Shown: one piece after another, positions 43,900 through 52,829 of the stretch
Position numbering within the stretch: the first letter of the stretch is position 1
Layout of the letters: each line of letters starts with the position of its first letter
Origin: Ancylomarina sp. 16SWW S1-10-2
GTDB taxonomy: Bacteria; Bacteroidota; Bacteroidia; Bacteroidales; Marinifilaceae
Assembly: GCF_009669305.1 (NCBI RefSeq)
Contig: NZ_SADB01000013.1
Span: forward strand, 1-64,000
Length of the DNA: 64,000 bases
Direction: 5' to 3'
Made by a program: the position numbers and the translations under genes
Notes under the pieces: generated by a model
The model's database searches: none
Told to the model about the DNA's origin: nothing
Seen by the model: only the letters and a program-made list of their open reading frames with translations

Positions 43900-45378
43900 C
43901 TAATCAAGTATAAATAATTTATCGAGACTAAACTCTTCTTTAATTTTATTTAGACCAGCGTAAATAAATTCATTGGTTTTGCTACTGTATTCGTAATCTT
44001 TCTTCCACTCATCAAAATTAGCCACAATTTTCTTGATAGATTCCACGAAATAAACAACCTCCTCATCAGTAGTTGTTGGATGTAATGACCAACGCACCCA
44101 ACCTGGTTTATGAGTTAAATCACCAGCATTTATTTCATCAGTAATCGACTGGGACTTTTCGTAAGTTACATCAAGCATAAAGTGACCATAAGTACCTGCA
44201 CATGCACAACCACCACGAACTTGAATTCCGAAATGATCATTCAACAACCTTACTAACAGGTTAAAATGAATATAATCAATGTAAAATGACATGACACCAA
44301 TACGTTTTTGTCCATCATCAGCAAGAATTGTCACCGCATCAATTTCGCGCATCAATGTGAAAGCTAGATCAAGTAATTCTTCTTCTCGAGCTTCCATATT
44401 ATCAGTACCCATTTGATTTTTTATATCAATAACCAAAGCGGCTCTAATGGATTGAAGAAAACCTGGAGTTCCTCCATCTTCACGAGCTTCAATATTGTTT
44501 ACAAATTTATACTCTCCCCATCGGTTAGTCCAGTCAACAGTTCCTCCACCAGGAAGATCGGGTGCCGCATTAGGATCGTAAAGAGCTGAATCAAAAATCA
44601 TAACTCCTGAAGAACCCGGTCCTCCAAGAAATTTATGAGGTGAAAAGAATATGCCATCTAAACGACATTCTGGATCAGCTGGATGCATATCAATATCAGC
44701 ATAAGGAGCCGATGCTGCGAAATCTACAAAGCAAATTCCACCATGTTTATGCATTAACTTAGCCATTTCATGATAAGGAGTTATAATACCTGTTACATTT
44801 GAACAAGCACTAAACGAACCTATTTTCTTCTTACGATCAGCATATTTTTCAAGTTGCTTTTCCAACTCATTCAAATCAATTGTTAAACCTTCTCCTGGAG
44901 GTACAACCACAACATCAACATTGGTTTCGTACCATGATGTTTGGTTCGAATGATGTTCCATATGAGTAATAAAGACAACTGGTTTTTCTTGATTTTGAAT
45001 ACAGGTTTTCGACCCCAATCTGCCACAGTCTTTTAAGCCTAAAATACGCTGTAATTTTACGATAACCGCTGTCATACCATAACCTGCATGCATCAACACA
45101 TCCATAGGTCCTGCGTTACAATGTTTTTTTATTAGATTCTGAGCTTTATGGTAACTTTTGGTCATTAAAGAACCAGTTACATTTGTCTCTGTATGCGTAT
45201 TAGCTACATAAGGGCCAAAATCTTCTAACATTCTTTTTTCAAGAGGTTTATATAAACGACCACTGGCAATCCAATCGCCATAAACGATGGTTTGCTTACC
45301 AAAAGGTGAATAAAATTGGGCCTCGTTTCCCACCGTATTTATTCGGAACTTTTTAAAATGGTTCTCCAAATTACTCAT
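43900..45378 (-). CDS. Class V aminotransferase-fold PLP enzyme (cysteine-desulfurase-like)
   Basis: A 492-residue PLP enzyme of the SufS/NifS-like class V group. The PLP Lys is Lys249 in FFSPHKFLGGPGSSG. Other landmarks are YGDWIASGR near residue 34, THMEHHSNQTSW and FVDFAASAPYADIDM. A Cys-containing loop QVRGGCACAGTYG near residue 385 could bear a catalytic Cys. ATG 45378 gives the family N-terminus (SNLENHFKKFR); the frame upstream to 45429 is not family-like. The protein is longer than SufS (about 405). No SufBCD genes are nearby, so an Fe-S role is unproven. Confidence 0.87.
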   Translation of the reverse strand: MSNLENHFKKFRINTVGNEAQFYSPFGKQTIVYGDWIASGRLYKPLEKRMLEDFGPYVANTHTETNVTGSLMTKSYHKAQNLIKKHCNAGPMDVLMHAGYGMTAVIVKLQRILGLKDCGRLGSKTCIQNQEKPVVFITHMEHHSNQTSWYETNVDVVVVPPGEGLTIDLNELEKQLEKYADRKKKIGSFSACSNVTGIITPYHEMAKLMHKHGGICFVDFAASAPYADIDMHPADPECRLDGIFFSPHKFLGGPGSSGVMIFDSALYDPNAAPDLPGGGTVDWTNRWGEYKFVNNIEAREDGGTPGFLQSIRAALVIDIKNQMGTDNMEAREEELLDLAFTLMREIDAVTILADDGQKRIGVMSFYIDYIHFNLLVRLLNDHFGIQVRGGCACAGTYGHFMLDVTYEKSQSITDEINAGDLTHKPGWVRWSLHPTTTDEEVVYFVESIKKIVANFDEWKKDYEYSSKTNEFIYAGLNKIKEEFSLDKLFILD

Positions 45379-45755
45379 GCTCAAGTTTGTATTAAATGTT
45401 TTGTTGTTAAATAAAATTTGGTTTATCACAAAACCAGATCATTTTCAGATCATTTATTCTAAAGATAAATGTATCTATTCTGAAAAAGGAATACAAATAG
45501 TGTATGCATATATTATTATGAATCAGGCTATTTGGACTCACCAAGCAGCACAATTCTACTAGCTATAATATTGATTATAAACACCAATCATCAAAAACAA
45601 TGAACAATTAGTTTACAATAAATAACACCTTCCCTTATTTAGAATGAGCACTATTTATAAAGTATAGAAGAAATTGACAGGAAAACATTAAATTTGGCTT
45701 CATTAACACATAATGGCCTAGATTTACAACTTATAAAATACAGAAGATAACATAT
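45379..45755. other. Divergent intergenic region, 377 bp
   Basis: Between the minus-strand PLP enzyme and the plus-strand acyl-CoA synthetase. It contains the promoter at 45694-45727 and no evident gene or repeat. Confidence 0.6.
45694..45727 (+). promoter_or_regulatory. Candidate promoter of the acyl-CoA synthetase gene
   Basis: TTTG (45694-45697), 22 bases, then TAGATTTA (45720-45727), one base off TAnnTTTG, 28 bases before the ATG. Confidence 0.45.
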
Positions 45756-47657
45756 ATGGAGACGATTATTCAACTCTTCGAGAATAGTGTAAAACAATTC
45801 TCCAACAACCCCTTTTTATGGGAAAAAACTGAAGAAAATTACACTTCTCAATCCTATAAAGAGCTTCATTCTCAAGTTCTTTTACTTGCCGCAGGACTGT
45901 ATGACATGGGCATAAAAAAGGGAGATCGTATTGGGCTATTATCGGAAGGTAGAAATGCATGGGTACTTTCAGAATTAGGTATACTATACTCTGGAGCTGT
46001 TAATGTTCCTTTATCTGTAAAATTAGATGCTCAAAACGAACTTAAATTTCGTTTGCAACATTCTGAATCTAGGTTAGTTATTGTATCTAAAAATAACATC
46101 TCGAAAATCAGAGAGATTAAAGATGATTTAGATCTCATTGAACACATTATCGTCATTGATGATGATGTTATTTTAGAATCTAAGGAAATTTATTTGTCTT
46201 CGGTAATTGAGCTTGGTAAAAATTTACCTGATACAGATAAAAATAACCTAATTAAACTTTGGTCGGCTATAAAGCCTAATGACAATGCCAACATTTCATA
46301 TACATCAGGTACAACAGCCGATCCTAAGGGAATTATTCTTTCTCATATTAACTACACATCCAATGTTATTCAAGCATCAAGCTTGATGGACATACCAGAG
46401 ACATACAAAACACTACTTATTCTACCTTGGGATCATTCATTTGCGCACACAGCTGGCATATACAGTTTTATGCTAAAAGGAGCCTCAATTGCTGCAGTTC
46501 AACAAGGTAAATCACCAATGGAAGCTCTTAAAAACATTCCCAATAATATTAAGGAAATTAAACCCGATATTTTATTAAGTGTTCCGGCTTTGGCTAAAAA
46601 TTTCAAGAAAAATATTGAAAAAGGAATTAAAGCAAAAGGTCCAAGAGTAGAACGAATGTTTAACAAAGCTCTTAATGTAGCTTATCGTTACAATGGTATT
46701 GGCATAGACAAAGGAAAAGGTAGCCGCAAATTTCTAAAACCTATTTACAAGTTTTACGACAAGCTTTTATTTTCTAAAATCAGAGATAATTTTGGTGGTC
46801 ACCTTAAATTCTTTGTTGGTGGAGGTGCCTTACTGGATATGGAATTACAACGCTTTTTTTACGCCATTGGTATTCCAATATATCAAGGTTACGGGTTATC
46901 AGAAGCATCGCCAGTTATCTCATCAAACTCACACAAACATCATAAATTAGGTTCATCTGGTATGCTTGTGAAAAATATGGATTTACAAATTTGTGATGAT
47001 CTTGGTATTCCACTATCAGCAGGCAAAACAGGAGAAATCGTAATTAAAGGTAAAAATGTAATGAAAGGCTACTGGAAAAATGAAAAAGCCAGTGCCGAAA
47101 CAATTAAAAATGATTGGTTACATACTGGCGATATGGGACACTTAGACAAAGATGGCTATCTACATGTTTCTGGACGATTTAAATCCTTACTTATTGCCAA
47201 CGATGGTGAAAAATTTAGCCCTGAAGGTATAGAAGAAGCTTTCTTAGATCAGTCACCCTATATCGATCAGTGTATTTTATACAACAACCAGAATCCATAC
47301 ACCATTGCCATAATTGTACCAAACAAGGGAGCAATTCAATCTTACTTAAAAGAACAGGGATTAGATTCAAAAAGTGACGAAGGACAAAACGAAGCCCTTA
47401 AACTCTTACAATCTGAATTAAACGCATACAAAACAGGAGGAAAATATCAAGATATGTTTCCTCAAAGATGGATGCCTACTGCCGTTGGTATTCTTCCTGA
47501 AGCATTTACAGAAGAAAATAAGCTTGTTAATTCAACCATGAAAGTTGTTCGAGATAAGGTTATTTCTTACTTTAAAGATTATGTAGATTATCTGTATACC
47601 CCAGATGGGAAAAACTTTTTTAACCTTAAGAACAAAGAAACAATCCAAAAATTTTAA
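45756..47657 (+). CDS. Long-chain acyl-CoA synthetase (AMP-forming)
   Basis: A 633-residue adenylate-forming ligase of the FadD/FAA1 type, activating fatty acids to acyl-CoA through acyl-AMP. The P-loop-like ISYTSGTTADPKGI is at about residues 183-197. GYGLSEASPVIS is the A5 motif, WLHTGDMGHLDKDGYL the A7 motif, and GRFKSLLIANDGEKFSPEGIE the hinge with its Lys. It is cytosolic or membrane-associated. The alkaline phosphatase gene follows after 42 bases on the same strand, but a shared pathway is not evident. Confidence 0.92.
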   Translation: METIIQLFENSVKQFSNNPFLWEKTEENYTSQSYKELHSQVLLLAAGLYDMGIKKGDRIGLLSEGRNAWVLSELGILYSGAVNVPLSVKLDAQNELKFRLQHSESRLVIVSKNNISKIREIKDDLDLIEHIIVIDDDVILESKEIYLSSVIELGKNLPDTDKNNLIKLWSAIKPNDNANISYTSGTTADPKGIILSHINYTSNVIQASSLMDIPETYKTLLILPWDHSFAHTAGIYSFMLKGASIAAVQQGKSPMEALKNIPNNIKEIKPDILLSVPALAKNFKKNIEKGIKAKGPRVERMFNKALNVAYRYNGIGIDKGKGSRKFLKPIYKFYDKLLFSKIRDNFGGHLKFFVGGGALLDMELQRFFYAIGIPIYQGYGLSEASPVISSNSHKHHKLGSSGMLVKNMDLQICDDLGIPLSAGKTGEIVIKGKNVMKGYWKNEKASAETIKNDWLHTGDMGHLDKDGYLHVSGRFKSLLIANDGEKFSPEGIEEAFLDQSPYIDQCILYNNQNPYTIAIIVPNKGAIQSYLKEQGLDSKSDEGQNEALKLLQSELNAYKTGGKYQDMFPQRWMPTAVGILPEAFTEENKLVNSTMKVVRDKVISYFKDYVDYLYTPDGKNFFNLKNKETIQKF

Positions 47658-47699
47658 ATTTACATCTACAAAATTTCAACTAATAACATACAAATAAAG

Positions 47700-49238
47700 A
47701 TGAGATTCAACAATTTCAAATTCACAAGTCTTTTAACTCTAGGCTTAATACTACTTACATTTACAGCAAGTGCGCTTGATTCAAATAGTGAAAAACAGCG
47801 TAAAGACTATAAAGGAAAGTCGCCAAAATACATCTTCTATTTTATTGGTGATGGCATGGGCTTAACGCAGACTAACGCAGCAGAAGCCTATCTATCTGCT
47901 ATAAATAATAAAGATGGCGTTCAAAAACTTGAGATGAACAAATTTCCAAATCTTGGTTTTTACACAACCTATGCAACCAACCGATTTATCACCGGATCAG
48001 CAGCAGCTGGTACAGCACTTGCAACTGGTCATAAAACAAGTATCAATACCATTGGTATGGATGCCTCAAAACAGAAGCCGTTGCAATCTATTGCTGAAAA
48101 AGCACGAGACCTAGGCTATAAGGTTGGGATTGTAACATCGGTATCTATCGATCATGCTACACCTGCAGCTTTTTACGCACATCAACCATCAAGAAGCATG
48201 TATTATAATATCAGCCTTGACTTGAGCAAATCAAATTTCAACTACTTTGCAGGTGGAGGCATCAAACATCCTGATGGAGATGGGAAAATAGATAAGAACA
48301 ATATCATGGCCAATTTTGGTCAAGGAAAAGATAAAAAAATTAAGAACAAACAAACCAATTCAATTGAAATTGCAAAAAAGCGTGGCTACAGTATATTAAA
48401 CACGAAGTCTGAATTTGAGAAGCTAAAAAAAGGAGATGATAAAATTATAGCAATTGCTCCTCGTTTAGATGGAGGCATGTCTTTACCTTACGCCATAGAT
48501 CAAACTAAGGATGATATCAGTTTAAGTGAATTCACAAAAAAAGGAATTGAATTATTAGATAATAACAAGGGATTCTTTATGATGATCGAAGGTGGTAAAA
48601 TAGACTGGACCTGCCATGCCAACGATGCAGCGACTGCCATTAAAGAAGTTATTAATCTTGATAATGCCGTTAAAGTAGCCATCGATTTCTACAACAAACA
48701 TCCCGAAGAAACGCTTATCGTTGTTGGTGGAGATCATGAAACTGGAGGAATGGCTCTAGGTTTTTCTGGTAGTCATTACCAATCAGAATTTAAAATTCTT
48801 CAATATCAAAACATTTCTAATGGCGGCTTTACGGAACTCGTTAATAATTACAAAAAAAATAATGTTGGAAACTATAAGTTTGAAGATGGAATGGCTTTAG
48901 TTAAAAAACATTTTGGCTTAGGAGATAAAGAAAAAGATTTAGAACTTTCAGACTATGAAAAAGAGCAGCTTAAAAATGCTTTCGAACAAAGTATGAATGA
49001 CAATAAGAATTCAAAAAAAGATGATCAATTCTACTTGCTTTATGGTGGATATAATCCATTAACAACTACAGCTTGTCATATTTTATCGCAAAAAGCAGGT
49101 ATCGGCTGGACCTCATTTTCGCATACTGCGACTCCTATTCCTGTTAGAGCTATAGGTGTTGGATCAGAGCTATTCACAGGTTACTATGACAACACCGATA
49201 TGGCAAAAAACATTTTCAAATTATTAGAATCTAAATAA
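47700..49238 (+). CDS. Periplasmic alkaline phosphatase
   Basis: A 512-residue PhoA-superfamily enzyme with a signal peptide (cleavage near SALDS). Metal-site Asp is in YFIGDGMGLTQ, and the nucleophile Ser in FITGSAAAGTALATGHK. The residue before it, Asp in E. coli PhoA (TDSAA), is Gly here. Other ligand motifs are SVSIDHATPA, MIEGGKIDWTCHAND and VGGDHETGG, and SHTATPIPV carries a late His. It would hydrolyse phosphomonoesters in the periplasm. Length is normal for Bacteroidota enzymes. No Pho-box-like site was identified. Confidence 0.93.
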   Translation: MRFNNFKFTSLLTLGLILLTFTASALDSNSEKQRKDYKGKSPKYIFYFIGDGMGLTQTNAAEAYLSAINNKDGVQKLEMNKFPNLGFYTTYATNRFITGSAAAGTALATGHKTSINTIGMDASKQKPLQSIAEKARDLGYKVGIVTSVSIDHATPAAFYAHQPSRSMYYNISLDLSKSNFNYFAGGGIKHPDGDGKIDKNNIMANFGQGKDKKIKNKQTNSIEIAKKRGYSILNTKSEFEKLKKGDDKIIAIAPRLDGGMSLPYAIDQTKDDISLSEFTKKGIELLDNNKGFFMMIEGGKIDWTCHANDAATAIKEVINLDNAVKVAIDFYNKHPEETLIVVGGDHETGGMALGFSGSHYQSEFKILQYQNISNGGFTELVNNYKKNNVGNYKFEDGMALVKKHFGLGDKEKDLELSDYEKEQLKNAFEQSMNDNKNSKKDDQFYLLYGGYNPLTTTACHILSQKAGIGWTSFSHTATPIPVRAIGVGSELFTGYYDNTDMAKNIFKLLESK

Positions 49239-49290
49239 ATACTCAACAAGGATAAGTCAACTGATTTATCCTTGTTTCTTTTCCATTAGC

Positions 49291-50427
49291 ATGTTTAAAA
49301 TACCTCAAAAATCAGATTTAATTTTAGTTAGCTTACTCATATTGGTTTGTATATGTTTAATTCTAGCGCCCAATGGTTTTGATAAAAGCAATCATTCAAG
49401 TTCGCTTAGAGTAAAGGCCTTAGTTTTATCAACAAATGATGATCTAATTGTTGAAACAGGTATCATAAAAACAGGAACACAAGTTCTTCAAATTAGGATT
49501 CTAAATAGTCGATTTAAGGGTAAAGAACTTAAAGCCTTCAATCAATTGATTGGTCAAATGGAATTTGATAAAGTATTCTCAGAAGGTGATAAAGCACTTA
49601 CTGTTTTAAATTTAAACCAAGATCAAACTAAAATTATCAATGCCAACATTGTCGATCATTATAGAATCAATATCGAATTGTGGCTTTTAGTTTTGTTCGT
49701 TATTCTATTAATTTGTTTTGCTGGTTGGACTGGTGTTAAAGCCATCCTTTCTTTCATGTTTACTGGGCTTGCAATATGGAAACTTCTTCTTCCAGGCTTT
49801 TTAAAAGGCTACTCTCCCATCCCCTTATCACTAGGCATCGTTGCCTTACTTACTTCTGTAATCATTTTTTTAGTTGCTGGAACCAATAGAAAAGGCGTTG
49901 TTGCATTTTTAGGCGCAATGAGTGGTGTCGCAATCACCTGTCTAATGGCAATTTTCTTTGGTGATTTATTTAATATACATGGAGCTATAAAACCCTTTTC
50001 AGAAACCCTACTTTACTCAGGCTTCGCACATTTAAATCTTACTGAAATTTTTCTAGCAGGTATCTTTATATCCTCATCTGGAGCTGTAATGGATATTTCA
50101 ATGGATATTGCCGCATCCCAATGCGAAGTAGTCAATCACAATCCGAATATAGGTCATAAGGAGCTTCGTAAATCTGGGTTCGAAGTTGGTAAAGCTGTTA
50201 TTGGCACAATGACAACTACACTTCTTCTAGCTTACTCAGGAGGTTTTTCTGCCTTACTAATGGTTTTTATAGCACAAGGCACACCAATGACAAATATTCT
50301 AAACCTCACCTATGTTTCAGGCGAAATGCTCCACACACTGGTTGGCAGCTTCGGACTAATTCTAGTGGCACCATTTACTGCCATCATAGGAAGTTGGATT
50401 TTAACCCAAAAAGTTTCAAAATCTTAA
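49291..50427 (+). CDS. YibE/F family membrane protein
   Basis: A 378-residue integral membrane protein. One N-terminal helix (about 12-28) precedes a soluble ~100-residue domain with an OB/barrel-like look (ALVLSTNDDLIVETG..), then six or seven helices from about residue 130, containing GVVAFLGAMSGV and the conserved ISSSGAVMDISMDIAASQCEV segment of YibE/F. The family is thought to be a transporter, but its substrate is unknown. It begins 52 bases after the alkaline phosphatase stop; a small phosphate- or amino-acid-related role is only a guess. Confidence 0.87.
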   Translation: MFKIPQKSDLILVSLLILVCICLILAPNGFDKSNHSSSLRVKALVLSTNDDLIVETGIIKTGTQVLQIRILNSRFKGKELKAFNQLIGQMEFDKVFSEGDKALTVLNLNQDQTKIINANIVDHYRINIELWLLVLFVILLICFAGWTGVKAILSFMFTGLAIWKLLLPGFLKGYSPIPLSLGIVALLTSVIIFLVAGTNRKGVVAFLGAMSGVAITCLMAIFFGDLFNIHGAIKPFSETLLYSGFAHLNLTEIFLAGIFISSSGAVMDISMDIAASQCEVVNHNPNIGHKELRKSGFEVGKAVIGTMTTTLLLAYSGGFSALLMVFIAQGTPMTNILNLTYVSGEMLHTLVGSFGLILVAPFTAIIGSWILTQKVSKS

Positions 50428-50589
50428 TTCACTCCAAATTTTAAGATTTTGATTCATAATTAAGATATCAATCGAAATACTTAATTAATTCCAAAATAAA
50501 ATCAATTTCACCAAGCCTTAAAATATCTCATTTTAAGTACATTAAATCATCAACCAATCAAACTACTCTGATTAAAACAAACGATTGTG

Positions 50590-50620
50590 TTTGTATAATT
50601 AAAAAAAACTACTACATTCG
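50590..50620 (+). promoter_or_regulatory. Promoter of the lacI-MFS-ROK-manA operon
   Basis: TTTG (50590-50593), 19 bases, then TACATTCG (50613-50620), one base off TAnnTTTG. The predicted start point falls inside the tandem operators that follow. Confidence 0.6.
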
Positions 50621-50645
50621 TAAACCGATTTAGTAAACCGATTTA
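50621..50645. promoter_or_regulatory. Tandem LacI-type operators
   Basis: TAAACCGATTTA occurs twice, at 50621-50632 and 50634-50645 (13 bp period). Each is an almost perfect palindrome with central CG (one mismatched pair). The position over the transcription start suggests autorepression by the adjacent regulator. Confidence 0.7.
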
Positions 50646-50659
50646 GTAAAAAATACGCT

Positions 50660-51658
50660 TTGAAAAAGAAGTCAATTAAAGATATCGCTCAAGACCTTGA
50701 ACTATCAAAAACCACTGTTTCTTTTGTCCTTAACGACAAAGGAGATGAGAAAAATATCAGCAAAAAAACTCAAAAAAAAGTCCTTGACTACGTAAAGAAA
50801 GTTAATTATCACCCCAACCAAATAGCTAAAAGTTTAAAGCAAGGACAAACCAATACAATAGGTTATTTGGTACCTGACATTTCCAATCCATTCTTTGCTA
50901 AAATAGGACGTTTACTTGAAGACCATTTTTGGGAAAAAGGCTACCATCTTATTATAGGTAGTACTGACGAAAATAAAGATAAGGAAACTCAAGTTCTAAA
51001 CATGTTTGTAAATCGCCAAGTTGATGCCTTAATTGTGGCTTCTTGTTTCATACAAAGTGATACAATCAAATCCTTATTATCGCGAGATTTTCCTCTCGTA
51101 TTTTTTGATAGAGAAGATCCCGATGTAAAAGCTAATTATATTTTAGTCGAAAATAAAATTTCGATGAAAAATGCAATTGAAAAGACAATCTATTCTGGAG
51201 CTAAAAAACTGGGGTTAATCACATTAACGCCCGACATATATTCCCTTAAAAATCGTATTGAAGGTTACAAAATGGCCTTAAAAGATAATAATATTGTTTT
51301 TGATAGTAATTTAATACGAATAGTTGATAATAATGATTTAAAGAAAACGACTGAAAGAGAACTCAGAAAACTCATAGAATCGAATGTTGATACAATCGTA
51401 TTTACGAATAACCAGATTACTGTTATTGCAATTTGGTTAATGAATACTTACTATAAGGATAAAGTGAACACAATTAAATTCGTAAGTTTTGATAACGTTG
51501 ACTTATTCGACTATTCATTACCTAAAGTCAATTCGGTAGCACAACCAATCAAAGAAGTTACTGAGCAAATATCAAAAATGATACTTCAGATAATTCATTC
51601 GAAGAAAAATGAGAATAAACGAATTGAGCTGACACCTAAACTAATCGAACGAAATTAA
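50660..51658 (+). CDS. LacI family regulator of the sugar operon
   Basis: A 332-residue LacI-type regulator. The helix-turn-helix KSIKDIAQDLELSKTTVSFVL is at residues 4-24, the hinge region is PNQIAKSLKQG, and the sugar-binding domain begins NTIGYLVPDISNPFFAKIG. The start is TTG at 50660: the HTH begins three residues later and no ATG or GTG lies between it and the operator. Use of a weak codon fits low expression of a repressor. It is followed 11 bases later by the MFS gene. The likely effector is mannose or a phosphorylated derivative, from the neighbouring genes. Confidence 0.9.
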   Translation: MKKKSIKDIAQDLELSKTTVSFVLNDKGDEKNISKKTQKKVLDYVKKVNYHPNQIAKSLKQGQTNTIGYLVPDISNPFFAKIGRLLEDHFWEKGYHLIIGSTDENKDKETQVLNMFVNRQVDALIVASCFIQSDTIKSLLSRDFPLVFFDREDPDVKANYILVENKISMKNAIEKTIYSGAKKLGLITLTPDIYSLKNRIEGYKMALKDNNIVFDSNLIRIVDNNDLKKTTERELRKLIESNVDTIVFTNNQITVIAIWLMNTYYKDKVNTIKFVSFDNVDLFDYSLPKVNSVAQPIKEVTEQISKMILQIIHSKKNENKRIELTPKLIERN

Positions 51659-51669
51659 TAATCATATTT

Positions 51670-52827
51670 ATGAAGAATAATTACTTAAAATCAGGTCCTA
51701 TATTTCTAGCCTTTCTTTGCATGGGCTTTGGTGATGTTGTGGGCCCTCTAACCAGTCAACTACAGGCAGAATATGAATTGACAAATTTCATGGCTTCTTT
51801 GGTCACTTTTATGGGATTTATCATGTTCGGATTATTATCTGTTCCAATGGCATTATTCCAAGATAGAAAAGGAAAAAAAACAGTTTTGCTACTAGGGATG
51901 ATTATCGCTTTAGCTGGTTTGATTTTACCGATTCTAGGTGATTTCTCATCATTCGGCTTATTATTAGGCTCTTTACTCCTTTTAGGAACAGGAGCCACAC
52001 TATTACAGGTTGCTGGCAACCCTATTATGCGTGATGTATCTCCAGAAGGAAAGTATTCAAGAAACCTTTCTTTTGGTCAATTTTTTAAAGCTATTGGATC
52101 TTTATCCGGAGCTCTTTTACCTCTTATAGCAGCTCGATATTGGGGCCTCGATTGGAAATTGTTATTTCCTATCTATTCTGGAATTTTACTTATTGCAACC
52201 ATTTATCTTTACGTAGTCAAAATAGAAGAGAAGAAAGATGAAACAGCATCAACTCCTGCATCTTTTGGTTCAGTATTAGCCTTATTAAAGAATCCATATA
52301 TATTCTTTATGGTGTTAGCAATATTTCTATACGTAGGAGCTGAACAGTGTATGAGTGCAAAACTACCAAATTACTTAGCTGAGAAATTTAGCTTCGATAT
52401 TAAAGAATTAGGCTTATGGGGAACACTATTCTTCTTTCTCGCATTAATGACTGGTCGTTTTTTAGGTGGAATAATTTTAAACTGGATGTCACCTTCAAAA
52501 TTTTTGAAACTTACAACATTTTTATCTCTGATTGGAATTGTCGGACTTTTTATTGCCACAAGCTCTATAATGGGTTTTGCAGCCATTTTCCTTATCGGAT
52601 TAAGTTTTGCAAATATCTTTCCATTGGTATTTTCAATTACTGTTGATGAAATGCCCGAAAGAAGCAATGAAATTTCAGGTTTGATGGTAACTGCTATTAT
52701 TGGTGGAGCTTTTGTTCCTGTAGCTTTTGGTGCTGTTGCTGATATTTTTTCATTAATGGCAGGTTTTATTGTTACACTAGTATGTATTGGGTATATTTTT
52801 GGTTTATCATTTTATAAAAGAAAGTAA
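51670..52827 (+). CDS. MFS sugar transporter (FucP/GlcP-like)
   Basis: A 385-residue protein with about twelve membrane helices and the loop 2-3 motif QDRKGKKTVLLLG. The first helix with LAFLCMGFGDVVGPL and the GNPIMRD loop in the middle are typical of the FucP/NagP/GlcP sugar-proton symporters. It is followed 2 bases later by the ROK kinase and further on by manA, so mannose (or glucose/fructose) import is likely. It is much shorter than the GPH-type porter of the starch locus and not closely related to it. Confidence 0.88.
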   Translation: MKNNYLKSGPIFLAFLCMGFGDVVGPLTSQLQAEYELTNFMASLVTFMGFIMFGLLSVPMALFQDRKGKKTVLLLGMIIALAGLILPILGDFSSFGLLLGSLLLLGTGATLLQVAGNPIMRDVSPEGKYSRNLSFGQFFKAIGSLSGALLPLIAARYWGLDWKLLFPIYSGILLIATIYLYVVKIEEKKDETASTPASFGSVLALLKNPYIFFMVLAIFLYVGAEQCMSAKLPNYLAEKFSFDIKELGLWGTLFFFLALMTGRFLGGIILNWMSPSKFLKLTTFLSLIGIVGLFIATSSIMGFAAIFLIGLSFANIFPLVFSITVDEMPERSNEISGLMVTAIIGGAFVPVAFGAVADIFSLMAGFIVTLVCIGYIFGLSFYKRK

Positions 52828-52829
52828 AG

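Noticed and set aside
45381-45429. Longer start of the class-V PLP enzyme
   Set aside because: The added 17 residues are not family-like, and ATG 45378 gives the conserved N-terminus.
45377-45562. 61-codon plus-strand frame upstream of the acyl-CoA synthetase
   Set aside because: It overlaps the start of the PLP enzyme gene and the sequence looks random, with no matching regulatory signals.
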